A stretch of DNA of 22,742 nt from Clostridiales bacterium (GTDB taxonomy: Bacteria > Bacillota > Clostridia > Oscillospirales > Acutalibacteraceae): assembly GCA_012522615.1 (NCBI GenBank), contig JAAYKB010000034.1, positions 1 to 22,742 on the forward strand, read 5' to 3'. Within the stretch, counting starts at the first letter, position 1. Each line of letters starts with the position of its first letter. Below the pieces are notes generated by a model. That model saw only the letters and a list, made by a program, of their open reading frames with translations. It made no database searches and was not told the origin of the DNA. Positions 15,357-22,742 of the stretch are shown here, piece after piece. The translations under genes were made by a program, and so were the position numbers.

Positions 15357-17426
15357 ATGGATTTTATAAATACTGTTTTCGGCATTCCGCTTGGATACCT
15401 GATGTTTTTTTCGTATAAGCTTGTGAACAACTACGGATTATCAATCGTTCTGTTCACTCTGCTGACCAAGGTGCTGATGTTTCCGTTGTCGCTTTTCTCA
15501 CAGAAAAACTCGGTAAAAATGGTGAAAATGAAGCCTCTTCTTGAGGATATTAAGCAACGGAATGCGGGCAACCCCGAGTTAATCTTGTCCGAGCAGAAGA
15601 AGCTTTACAAAAAGGAAAAATACTCCTCCTTCGCCGGAATCTTGCCGCTTTTGCTGCAGATTCCGATTATTCTGGGATTAATCAATGTTGTTTACAACCC
15701 GCTTCAGCATCTGATTCATCTGGATGCCGTCACCATTGAGTCGCTGGCGTCCAGATTAGCCGATTTAAACGGTCATTACGTAACGGGAGTATCCTCGCAG
15801 ATTGAGATTATAAAAGCCATTCAGGCAACCCCCTCGGCTTTTAGCAACCTGTTATCCGGTAATCAGCTTGCCGATGTCCAGACGTTGGACTTTATGTTCC
15901 TCGGAATAAATCTTTCGATCGTACCTGTTATAAGCAGTATTCTGGTTCTGGTTCCTGCGCTGTCCGGAATCAGCTCTCTTTTACTAAGCGTGCTGCAGAA
16001 TCGCTACAATGTTCTTCAGCGTGAGCAGGGCACGGTAAGCAAATGGGTTATGGCAATCTTTATGGTTGCATTTTCTACATATTTTGCATTTATTGTACCG
16101 TCGGGCATTGGGGTGTACTGGATTGCGGGCAACCTGTTCTCTATTCCGGTCATGTTTATCTGCAATGCCATCTATGATGTAAAAAGGCTTATCGACTATG
16201 ATAACCGTACCCAAAAGCCTAGGCTGACCCGCCAGGAAAAGCAAGAGATGCGTGCCCGCAAAAGGGAAGCCAAGGCTCTCGAACAGGAATCGGTAAAACG
16301 TTTCTTCTCGGTCGATAAAAAGCTGGTATTCTATTCCGAAAGCAACGGCTTTTATAAATACTTCGGTTCGATTATTGATTATATTTTGGAAAACTCAACC
16401 CTTGATATCCACTATGTGACCAGCGATGCGAACGATAATATTTTCAAGCATCCCAGTTCCCGCGTGCATCCTTATTATGTAGGCAACACCAAACTGATTT
16501 CGTTTATGATGCGTATGGACGCCGATATGGTTATCATGACCATGCCGGATCTGGACCAGTATCATATCAAGCGCTCGATTGTTCGCAAGGATGTCGAATA
16601 TATCTATCTGGATCACGGAATGACCAGCTTCCATCTTATGCTCAGAGAGCACGCTTTGGATGCTTATGACACTATTTTCTGCTATGGTCCCAACCATATA
16701 GATGAGATACGTGAAACCGAGAAGGTATATAAGCTCAAAGAGAAAAATTTAGTCAAAACAGGCTATCCACTGCTGGATAATCTGCTTGCCGAGGTGTCGA
16801 AACTACCTCAGGTTGAGAATAATCCAAAACGCATTCTTATAGCCCCCTCATGGCAGAAGGACAATATCATTGAATATTGCCTGGACGAGCTTTTAGCTCA
16901 GATTTTACATAAGGGCTATATGGTGATTCTGCGTCCCCACCCCGAGTTTATAAAACGATTCCCCGGCAAGATGAAGGCGGTTTTCGACCGATATTCCCAG
17001 GATATCGGGGACGACTTTGTTATTGAAACCGATTTTTTCTCCAATTCTACGGTGTATACCTCCGATTTGGTTGTGACCGACTGGTCCTCGATAGCGCAGG
17101 AGTTCTCATATGCCACAAAAAAGCCGTCGCTGTTCATAAACACCCCAATGAAGATTATGAACCCTAACTACAAAAAGATTTCGGTTGTACCGCTCGATAT
17201 CTCGCTGCGCGATGAGATAGGCGTTTCGGTGGATGTTGAAAAATTTTCAGAGCTTTCCGCTATTGTAGATGAATTAATGAATAATCAGGAACATTATCGT
17301 CAAAAAATCACAAAGGTTGTGGAGGATAATATCTACAACATCGGCAGTGCCGCGGCCGCATGCGGCGAGTACATTCTCGGTCGCTTGCTCGAAAGTGAAT
17401 CAAAGGAACCTTCAACAGTGAAATAA
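15357..17426 (+). CDS. YidC insertase-TagF glycerophosphotransferase fusion
   Basis: The 689-residue protein begins as a complete clostridial YidC/Oxa1 domain (1 to about 280). It includes NNYGLSIVLFTLLTKVLMFPL with the groove basic residue as K38, the cytoplasmic hairpin, KLYKKEKYSSFAGILPLLLQ, the external loop ending FMFLGINL, and VPSGIGVYWIAGNL. A very basic linker (about 285-318) follows. From about 320 it is a CDP-glycerol glycerophosphotransferase (TagF/TarB-like) domain with YFGSIIDYIL, the active-site-like H420 in DHGMTSFH, RPHPEF with H528, and TDWSS (574-578). TagF domains transfer alditol phosphate from CDP-alditols at the inner membrane face. The start at 15357 leaves a 7-base gap after licCA; a start at 15312 would overlap it by 38 bases. 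The frame is unbroken, so this is a real fusion. Confidence 0.9.
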   Translation: MDFINTVFGIPLGYLMFFSYKLVNNYGLSIVLFTLLTKVLMFPLSLFSQKNSVKMVKMKPLLEDIKQRNAGNPELILSEQKKLYKKEKYSSFAGILPLLLQIPIILGLINVVYNPLQHLIHLDAVTIESLASRLADLNGHYVTGVSSQIEIIKAIQATPSAFSNLLSGNQLADVQTLDFMFLGINLSIVPVISSILVLVPALSGISSLLLSVLQNRYNVLQREQGTVSKWVMAIFMVAFSTYFAFIVPSGIGVYWIAGNLFSIPVMFICNAIYDVKRLIDYDNRTQKPRLTRQEKQEMRARKREAKALEQESVKRFFSVDKKLVFYSESNGFYKYFGSIIDYILENSTLDIHYVTSDANDNIFKHPSSRVHPYYVGNTKLISFMMRMDADMVIMTMPDLDQYHIKRSIVRKDVEYIYLDHGMTSFHLMLREHALDAYDTIFCYGPNHIDEIRETEKVYKLKEKNLVKTGYPLLDNLLAEVSKLPQVENNPKRILIAPSWQKDNIIEYCLDELLAQILHKGYMVILRPHPEFIKRFPGKMKAVFDRYSQDIGDDFVIETDFFSNSTVYTSDLVVTDWSSIAQEFSYATKKPSLFINTPMKIMNPNYKKISVVPLDISLRDEIGVSVDVEKFSELSAIVDELMNNQEHYRQKITKVVEDNIYNIGSAAAACGEYILGRLLESESKEPSTVK

Positions 17427-17431
17427 ACGCT

Positions 17432-17469
17432 AAAATGCAGGCTGCGCTTATGCGTAACCTGCATTTTTT
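17432..17469 (+). terminator. Terminator between convergent genes
   Basis: AAAATGCAGG (17432-17441) pairs with CCTGCATTTT (17458-17467), with an inner GCGC/GCGT pairing and a T run. It lies 5 bases after the fusion gene and 25 bases before the end of the leftward aldo/keto reductase. The A/T tails on both sides suit termination from both directions. Confidence 0.88.
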
Positions 17470-17493
17470 GAGACCGAATATTAAGCCGTACTT

Positions 17494-18411
17494 TTATGGA
17501 AGGATATTTCCGGCGGCAAGATATATAGCATACCATTCGTCACGTGTAAGCTTAATTTCAGCCGCTTTCACACAGTCTTTAAGCCGGCTCACGTTCATGG
17601 TGCCGGTCACCGGCTGCATTTTTGCGGGATGACGCAGAAGCCATGCCATTGTTATTGTTGTATTGCTCACATTATATTTTGCAGCAACCTCATTGATTTT
17701 TTCATTGAGTTTCGGGAATTTTTCATTATCAAGAAACACACCTTCAAAAAAACCGTACTGGAATGGAGACCACGGCTGTATTGTGATGTCGTTAAAGCGG
17801 CAGAAATCCAACACGCTGCCGTCACGGTTCACGGCAGAATCGTCCAGCATGTTCACATGAAGTCCCTGTGAAATCATATTGGCATTTGTGATGCTGAGCT
17901 GAAGCTGGTTGGCAACGATGGGCTGCTTTATATATTTTTGGAGCAGCTGCATCTGCATGGGGTTCTGGTTAGACACCCCGAAGTTGCGCACCTTGCCCTT
18001 TTCTTGCAGAATATCAAACGCCTCGGCCACCTCCTCAGGCTCAACAAGCGCGTCGGGACGATGGAGCAGCAGTACATCCAGATAGTCGGTTTTAAGCCGC
18101 TTTAGGCTGCCGTCAACCGATTTGAGAATATGCTCCTTGGAAAAGTCAAACACACCCCTGCGAATGCCACATTTGGATTGAAGAATAATCTTTTCGCGCA
18201 CGGTATCACACATATGGACAGCGTCCGCAAACAGCTCCTCGCAGGCGCCGCCTCCGTAAATATCGGCATGGTCAAAAAAATTTGCGCCCAGCTCAAGAGC
18301 GGTTTGAACAAATCGCTCGGCCTCAGACCTTTCCAATCTGTTTATACGCATGCAGCCGACCGCAATAACCGGCACTTGCAGCTTTGATTTTCCCAGTTTG
18401 ATTGTTCTCAT
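17494..18411 (-). CDS. Aldo/keto reductase, YdhF-like
   Basis: The 305-residue NAD(P)H-dependent TIM-barrel oxidoreductase carries the AKR tetrad D47 and Y52 (FDHADIYGG), K80 (LQSKCG) and H117 (LLHRPD). The cofactor-side stretch KVRNFGVSN follows. Similarity along the length is to E. coli YdhF, including the C-terminal TRDEWYAIYLAAG. The ATG at 18411 has a perfect AGGAGG (complement of 18421-18426) 9 bases upstream; an open extension to 18558 has no support and would run into the divergent gene. It is a single-gene unit divergent from the DUF421 gene. Substrate is unknown. Confidence 0.9.
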   Translation of the reverse strand: MRTIKLGKSKLQVPVIAVGCMRINRLERSEAERFVQTALELGANFFDHADIYGGGACEELFADAVHMCDTVREKIILQSKCGIRRGVFDFSKEHILKSVDGSLKRLKTDYLDVLLLHRPDALVEPEEVAEAFDILQEKGKVRNFGVSNQNPMQMQLLQKYIKQPIVANQLQLSITNANMISQGLHVNMLDDSAVNRDGSVLDFCRFNDITIQPWSPFQYGFFEGVFLDNEKFPKLNEKINEVAAKYNVSNTTITMAWLLRHPAKMQPVTGTMNVSRLKDCVKAAEIKLTRDEWYAIYLAAGNILP

Positions 18412-18535
18412 ATTGCATTGCCTCCTGAGTGTTTTTATTTGGTTTGTCCTTGCTTGAGGAATATGACGACATCTGTATGCAAATAATACCTTTGCGTCCC
18501 TATTAAATACGGGATTGTTAAAGGGGGCAGAGCAG

Positions 18536-19213
18536 ATGTCAATAATAGCAATTCGCACCGTGATAATCTACATATTCGTTATCGCGGCAATGCGTATCAT
18601 GGGTAAAAGACAACTTGGAGAGCTTCAGCCCTCCGAGCTGGTTGTTACCCTGCTGATTGCCGATTTGGCGGCTGTTCCGATGCAGGAGAACGGTATGCCG
18701 CTGCTGAACGGGATTATTCCGATTATGATATTGGTTGCCCTTGAACTGCTGCTTTCCGCCCTGATGCTGAAGCTGCCTTTTTTTCAGCGGCTTATCGGAG
18801 GGAAATCCAAAATAATCGTGAGTGACGGCAGGGTGGATATAAACGCCCTCAACAGCATGAGGATGACTATCGAAGACCTGATGGAGGCCCTTCGCCAGCA
18901 GTCGATATTCGATTTAAGGGATGTTCAGTACGCCATAGTCGAGCCGAACGGGAAAACCAGCGTTCTTTTGAAGCCGGGGAATCGTCCGGCGACATGCAAA
19001 GACCTTTCGCTGAACACACCGGATAACGGAATCCCGATGATAATAATAAGCGACGGCAGAATATCAAGGTGGGGGCTTGATGTTTGCCGACTCAGCGAGG
19101 AATGGGTTAACACAACGTTGGCGGAAAACAATGTTGCCATAGACGACGTGTTTTTGCTTTTGGCCGACAGGGAAAAGACCTATCATCTCATCAGAAAGGA
19201 AGAGGAAAAGTGA
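18536..19213 (+). CDS. DUF421 (YetF-like) membrane protein
   Basis: The 225-residue protein has N-terminal membrane helices and the family motif RIMGKRQLGELQPSELVVTLLIADLAAVPM. A cytoplasmic DUF421 domain with DLMEALRQQSIFDLRDVQYAIVEPNGKTSV follows. The family includes Bacillus YetF and YdfS, some of which are spore inner-membrane proteins; the molecular role is poorly defined. The ATG at 18536 has AGGGGG (18522-18527) 8 bases upstream; a TTG at 18515 precedes that site. It overlaps the next gene by 4 bases (GTGA), so the two are translationally coupled. I found no clear SigA promoter in the 124-bp divergent gap, so a sporulation sigma factor is possible. Confidence 0.9.
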   Translation: MSIIAIRTVIIYIFVIAAMRIMGKRQLGELQPSELVVTLLIADLAAVPMQENGMPLLNGIIPIMILVALELLLSALMLKLPFFQRLIGGKSKIIVSDGRVDINALNSMRMTIEDLMEALRQQSIFDLRDVQYAIVEPNGKTSVLLKPGNRPATCKDLSLNTPDNGIPMIIISDGRISRWGLDVCRLSEEWVNTTLAENNVAIDDVFLLLADREKTYHLIRKEEEK

Positions 19214-19590
19214 AGCGGGTTTACGCCGCGATAGGCATACTTCTGGCGGTCGCCGTCCTTTGCGTTACCACCCTGAAATTTCAGTCAAACAACATTAAAG
19301 AATTAATTCTTATTGTCGAGAAAATAGAAGATGCATATAAGAAGGACGATATTGAAAGCTGCATTGAGCTTTCATATGAATTCGCGGAAAAATATAAGAC
19401 AAATACCGGAACATTTCCGTTTTTCATGCGTCATTCCGATGTGTCAAAGATTGAGGAAACAATAGTGACACTGCCTATAATGCTTAAAACCGATGACATT
19501 CAGCACTTTGCCGCCGAGCTTGCAAGATGCAAGAATATGCTTGTAAATATGGCAGACCTGGAGATGCCGTCACTCGGGAATATTATGTGA
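19210..19590 (+). CDS. DUF4363 family protein
   Basis: This 126-residue protein starts with GTG inside the DUF421 stop overlap. It has one N-terminal membrane helix (about 5-24) and a helical extracytoplasmic domain, with acidic and basic heptad-like stretches around 30-60 and a helix around 95-115. This architecture and its position after DUF421 match the DUF4363 family, which has no known function. Its stop codon abuts the stop codon of the convergent DUF2079 gene with no intervening base. Confidence 0.8.
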   Translation: MKRVYAAIGILLAVAVLCVTTLKFQSNNIKELILIVEKIEDAYKKDDIESCIELSYEFAEKYKTNTGTFPFFMRHSDVSKIEETIVTLPIMLKTDDIQHFAAELARCKNMLVNMADLEMPSLGNIM

Positions 19591-21387
19591 CTATCCTTCA
19601 GGTTTTTTTAGGATAAGTATAATATCTTTTTCGGAAAAAAAGATTTCATAACCTTTTTCAAGATAATCGTTGGCAGATTTCTCCGATTCTCTCTCCACCC
19701 CCGGGCGCATATCGATAACAATATAATCGGTTTCAACCGGGTTTTCGCTGTCATAATTATAGTAAATATCATACAGCTCCCTGCGTGATGAAAGCTTGGG
19801 GACAAAATATCCAGACGCCTGAACGGAAGCATCGCTTGGAACCATTGCAAGAGACTCATCGAGCTTATCGAACAGCTCCTTTTTGCTGTAATACCTTTCA
19901 AAATTGTCGGTGTAGCCGCCTAATTGAGATACAAACAAAATTACAGAGGCAACCGTCATAAATGGCAAAACATATCTTTTGAACCTTTTCCCGAACTGGG
20001 GAAGATTAATTATTACAAGATAATAAAGCAATGCGACGGAACCGAAATTGTATTGAAAGAACAGTGAATACTGATATGAATAATCGGTAATCAAATTGAC
20101 AATAAGGAAGGGTATCAGCAGAACCATTTGAGACAGCTTTCGGTTCAGTATGGGCAGAAAAGCAACAGGAAGAAGCATTAACAGCATATATAATACCTTT
20201 TCCTGATTAAAAACCTCTGAAAACAAGTAAGCCGGATTAAACAGAATGGTTTTTATAACGCTGAACAGCCCGGAATCCGACCCGGGAATAAAGTTGCCAT
20301 ATCGTCCTGTCATCGGTCCCTCTCCAAAATAACTTATATAAGTAAAGGCTGACAGGAAATATAATACAGAGCCGATAAACAGCAAAGCACCTTGTAGCTT
20401 CTCTTTCTTTACAAAGAACAGGAATAATGCAATAGATGCCACATACACTGCGGCGTCTTCCTTGACCATGCATGTGAGCAGAGCAAACAAGTACATCCAT
20501 TTCCATTGTCTGCCCTCCATAAAATACAGCAGCCAAATAACCATCGGTGTTAAAAACATATTTTCATGGATATCATAAAAGCAACCGCCCGCCAGAGAAG
20601 GGTGAAAACAAAATGCAACACTGATTATGGTAGCAACCTTATATGATAGCCCGTGACGGCGCGCAAGCATAAACAGCGGGATTGCGGCGCTGGCGACAAC
20701 AACCCCCTGCATAATCTGCAGGTATACAGGTGACGGAAATAAAAAATATCCCGGCAGTAGCAGGTAAAAGGCGGGAGAAAGATGAACCGAGAAATGTGAC
20801 ATTAAACCGTTTCGTTCGCACGTTGTAAGCGGCATCAGGGTTTCTTTCATATAATAAAACATTTGTGAAAATATGCCCATATCATAGGTGGAGGTGGAAT
20901 AGCCAATATACCGATACACTGTTATCGAGCCGATAAAAAGCGCTAAAAACAAGGCCGCAGCTACGACAATCAAAACCGCCGACTTTTTATTTAGCCTTAC
21001 TCTGTAAATGGTAAGATTGTCGTCCCGCAGCAGATAATATCCGACTATCGCCAGAATAAACAATAGCCCGAAAGAAAAATATTCGTTTCTGAGCCGCGCT
21101 GCCAGCAGTATGCAAAAGACAAACACCCCGCCCGCAAGCATATATGTATCGGAATAAAAGGGGATCAGCCTTGCCGCCAGGGTTTGCAGTAAAAAAAGGC
21201 ATGCCAAGCCCATTAAATAGGTAAGGGGATCAATTTTTGTAACAAAATCTATGGTATCAAAACCGCCCTTAATCACAAACAGATTAATTGACCCTGCAAT
21301 TGACATCGCGGTTATTATACGCACCAGTACCTGCTGTTTGAAGACCGTTCGGTTTAACGTTTCAAACAATGCTTGCTTACCCTTCAA
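19591..21387 (-). CDS. DUF2079 polytopic membrane protein
   Basis: The 598-residue protein has about twelve hydrophobic helices. DUF2079 landmarks are STYDMGIFSQ (around 166-175), HFSVHLSPAFYLLLP (198-212) and FYDIHENMF. The architecture resembles GT-C glycosyltransferases that use lipid-linked sugars; activity is unproven. The C-terminal portion (about 510-598) is a soluble, probably external domain. The start is a TTG preceded by GGGGTAATGAT, with the G run 7 bases upstream; no in-frame ATG is near. It lies 22 bases after the LUD-domain gene and is probably co-transcribed. No convincing terminator follows its stop. Confidence 0.85.
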   Translation of the reverse strand: MKGKQALFETLNRTVFKQQVLVRIITAMSIAGSINLFVIKGGFDTIDFVTKIDPLTYLMGLACLFLLQTLAARLIPFYSDTYMLAGGVFVFCILLAARLRNEYFSFGLLFILAIVGYYLLRDDNLTIYRVRLNKKSAVLIVVAAALFLALFIGSITVYRYIGYSTSTYDMGIFSQMFYYMKETLMPLTTCERNGLMSHFSVHLSPAFYLLLPGYFLFPSPVYLQIMQGVVVASAAIPLFMLARRHGLSYKVATIISVAFCFHPSLAGGCFYDIHENMFLTPMVIWLLYFMEGRQWKWMYLFALLTCMVKEDAAVYVASIALFLFFVKKEKLQGALLFIGSVLYFLSAFTYISYFGEGPMTGRYGNFIPGSDSGLFSVIKTILFNPAYLFSEVFNQEKVLYMLLMLLPVAFLPILNRKLSQMVLLIPFLIVNLITDYSYQYSLFFQYNFGSVALLYYLVIINLPQFGKRFKRYVLPFMTVASVILFVSQLGGYTDNFERYYSKKELFDKLDESLAMVPSDASVQASGYFVPKLSSRRELYDIYYNYDSENPVETDYIVIDMRPGVERESEKSANDYLEKGYEIFFSEKDIILILKKPEG

Positions 21388-21409
21388 ATCATTACCCCGC
21401 TTAGTTTAT

Positions 21410-22078
21410 TTAAAAGCCCAGATTCTCTCCGACAATAATCACCTTGATGCGCCCCGGCTCACGCTGGCGCGCTGAAACCACATAGTTGCAGCATATCCGT
21501 GCATAGCTGCTGCATCCGGCCGTCATTCTGTCTGACGCTATTCCCTGGCAAACTCCGGCGGCCGCACAATAGGTATCGCAGTTTAGACGGACGGCGTTAG
21601 AGGGGGCCGACACCCTTTTCACATACTCTATTGCCGAATTGATATCGGGCACAATCTTGTTACAGCCAACCACCATGATTACCGATTTCGGCCCGTAGCA
21701 AATAGCCGCGACACGGTTGCTGTTGCCGTCGACATTATATAATTCACCGTTCATGGTAACCGCATTTGAAGAGGTCAGATACACATCGGCCGAAAAGCTG
21801 TCAATGAAGGCCCTGCGCTTTTCCTCTGCGCTCAAATCGGGTACATATCTGTCTATAAATCTGTACTTTCCTTTTTTGAGCATATCTATGACACCGGTTT
21901 CAAAAAGGGTTTCCGAGCCGCCTACCGCCACGGATGCCCCTTGGGGAATTAAAGAGCAAACCAATTCAAGGGCTTGATCGCTGTTATGTACAAAATAAGC
22001 GTCCATATTATTCTTTTTGAGGTTTTCGATTGTTTTTTCAATCTGCATTTCAATTACTTTCTGTCTTGCAACGTTCAA
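21410..22078 (-). CDS. LUD-domain protein (LutC/YkgG-like)
   Basis: The 222-residue single-domain LUD protein (formerly DUF162) carries the signature VAVGGSETLFETG (51-62) and TSSNAVTMNGELYNVDG. A cysteine group near the C-terminus (167, 171, 177, 189, 196, 197) is of the CxxxGxC...CSxxxRIC type, though with extra residues between its two halves. LutC participates in lactate oxidation with LutA and LutB, but solitary members like this one have no established role and LutA/LutB are absent here. The start is TTG at 22078 with GGAGG (complement of 22087-22091) 8 bases upstream; a TTG at 22093 overlaps that site. A palindromic promoter lies about 80 bases upstream. Confidence 0.87.
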   Translation of the reverse strand: MNVARQKVIEMQIEKTIENLKKNNMDAYFVHNSDQALELVCSLIPQGASVAVGGSETLFETGVIDMLKKGKYRFIDRYVPDLSAEEKRRAFIDSFSADVYLTSSNAVTMNGELYNVDGNSNRVAAICYGPKSVIMVVGCNKIVPDINSAIEYVKRVSAPSNAVRLNCDTYCAAAGVCQGIASDRMTAGCSSYARICCNYVVSARQREPGRIKVIIVGENLGF

Positions 22079-22160
22079 AACAACTTCCTCCAATCTATTT
22101 ATTTTGAATTTTTTGAGTCAATGTCTCCGCAGCTTGTCCGGGAAAAAGTTCATTATTTCT

Positions 22161-22189
22161 ATTTTATCTGATTTGCATATGATATGCAA
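22161..22189 (-). promoter_or_regulatory. Promoter with perfect palindrome for the LUD-DUF2079 unit
   Basis: On the minus strand TTGCAT (complement of 22184-22189), a 17-bp spacer and TAAAAT (complement of 22161-22166). The -35 box begins a perfect 8+1+8 palindrome, TTGCATATGATATGCAA on the plus strand (22173-22189). A regulator bound there would block polymerase. Confidence 0.72.
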
Positions 22190-22203
22190 CCGAAATAACA
22201 AGC

Positions 22204-22229
22204 AAAACCAGGCATTCAAAGATGCCCTG
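22204..22229 (-). terminator. Possible weak leftward terminator
   Basis: On the minus strand CAGGGCAT and ATGCCTG pair with one bulged G around a CTTTGA loop and are followed by GTTTTG. It would end transcripts from the transposase remnants before the LUD promoter. The U tract is short. Confidence 0.4.
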
Positions 22230-22379
22230 AATTACGGGGCTCTTCTTCATTCGCTCGCCTGTTGCCTCATCTAATATTTCGCCTGTTACAATTTATTCTA
22301 CTACACACAGATACAGCCGTACCTCGTTGGTTTTTAGATATGTAATATCGCTGCACACCGCCTGACGCCGTTGTATCTT
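22227..22379 (-). pseudogene. IS3-family transposase fragment (DDE region), broken
   Basis: One minus-strand frame reads like the start of an IS3/IS150-type OrfB catalytic core: an AVCSDITYLKTNE stretch (its Asp, at 22347-22349, at the first catalytic position), then LYLCVVE. An in-frame stop (22293-22295) follows where the family has Asp, and IVTGEILDEATGERMKKS continues in the same frame. Family resemblance ends near 22227. Only about 50 codons remain, so it is inactive. Confidence 0.6.
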
Positions 22380-22392
22380 TTAAAAAAAGTTG

Positions 22393-22485
22393 CAACCCTT
22401 TCATTGCTTCCATAATCTCGGTTGTGCTATTGAAATTCTGGCTGTTTACAAACTCTTTCATCGGTTCTGCCTGTGTTTTTTCCAT
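22393..22485 (-). pseudogene. Possible IS256-like transposase N-terminal fragment
   Basis: An ATG at 22485, preceded by AAAGGAAG, opens 31 codons reading MEKTQAEPMKEFVNSQNF and ending EIMEAMKGL. This resembles N-termini of IS256-type transposases. After about 22393 the frame stops resembling the family and runs out of phase through the IS3-like fragment to a stop at 22267. It looks like a chimeric relic. The family call is from memory of the motif and is tentative. Confidence 0.4.
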
Positions 22486-22742
22486 ACAAAAACTTCCTTT
22501 TCAGTTTCGAATTATTTCTTACCCTAATACTTGTCTGAAAGGAATCTTCTCATTCGCTTTTACGCAAAATTTTCCGCGGTCTCGGCCACCTCGGCACTTT
22601 ACCATACCATTTCTTCTCGGAATTTAGTATGAGCACAATGTTTCTGTCAGTAAACAGCTACATCCCAGAAGGAAAGATGTCCCTGTGTGAGTAGTTTATT
22701 TTGTTATTCTATATTTTATATCTTTATGGTTTTAATGGCATA
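22486..22742. other. Gene-free right edge, possible old IS flank
   Basis: No coding sequence is supported. A GC-rich stretch (about 22565-22605) contains CCGCGGTCTCGGCCACC and could be the end region of the degenerate element, but I see no matching inverted end or target duplication inside the window. The last 60 bases are AT-rich with no clear signal. Confidence 0.4.

Noticed and set aside
18412..18558. N-terminal extension of the aldo/keto reductase to 18558
   Set aside because: A perfect AGGAGG precedes the ATG at 18411, and the extension would overlap the divergent DUF421 start.
1..22742. CRISPR arrays, tRNA or rRNA genes, prophage or conjugative modules
   Set aside because: No regularly spaced repeats, tRNA-like folds, rRNA segments, integrase or phage structural genes were seen.

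Overview
The window looks like chromosome from an endospore-forming clostridial Firmicute (Ruminococcaceae/Oscillospiraceae-like). The reasons are near-consensus SigA promoters, AGGAGG-type Shine-Dalgarno sites, frequent TTG starts, a CwlD-type spore-cortex amidase, a DUF421/DUF4363 pair, separate SecD and SecF, and a clostridial-type YidC domain. The genus cannot be fixed from the sequence alone.

Layout. The first 23 bases are the start of a leftward gene with a signal-peptide-like N-terminus, followed by about 460 bp of AT-rich DNA with no gene. A leftward sulfur block follows: an Rrf2 regulator, a consensus promoter inside an inverted repeat, a 32-codon ORF with a strong ribosome binding site, and O-acetylhomoserine sulfhydrylase. 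Rightward from about 2.7 kb are secD-secF, a DedA protein, and an apparent operon of an unknown Ser/Thr-rich membrane protein, cwlD and radA, closed by a terminator. Next come a short membrane-fusion adaptor and a MacB/FtsX-type permease with no ATPase.

The most unusual part is 11.65-17.47 kb. It is a promoter-to-terminator unit of three genes: a polytopic sulfatase/LtaS-superfamily protein; a fusion of LicC-type phosphocholine cytidylyltransferase with LicA-type choline kinase; and a fusion of a complete YidC/Oxa1 insertase domain with a TagF-like CDP-glycerol glycerophosphotransferase domain. Together they could activate choline or a similar alcohol to a CDP form in the cytoplasm, transfer a phospho-alcohol at the membrane, and modify or elongate a polymer outside. 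That pathway is an inference. No LicB transporter or LicD transferase is present in the window.

To the right are a leftward YdhF-like aldo/keto reductase, a rightward DUF421-DUF4363 pair, and a leftward LUD-domain plus DUF2079 pair with a palindrome in its promoter. The last ~500 bp hold broken transposase fragments (IS3-like and possibly IS256-like).
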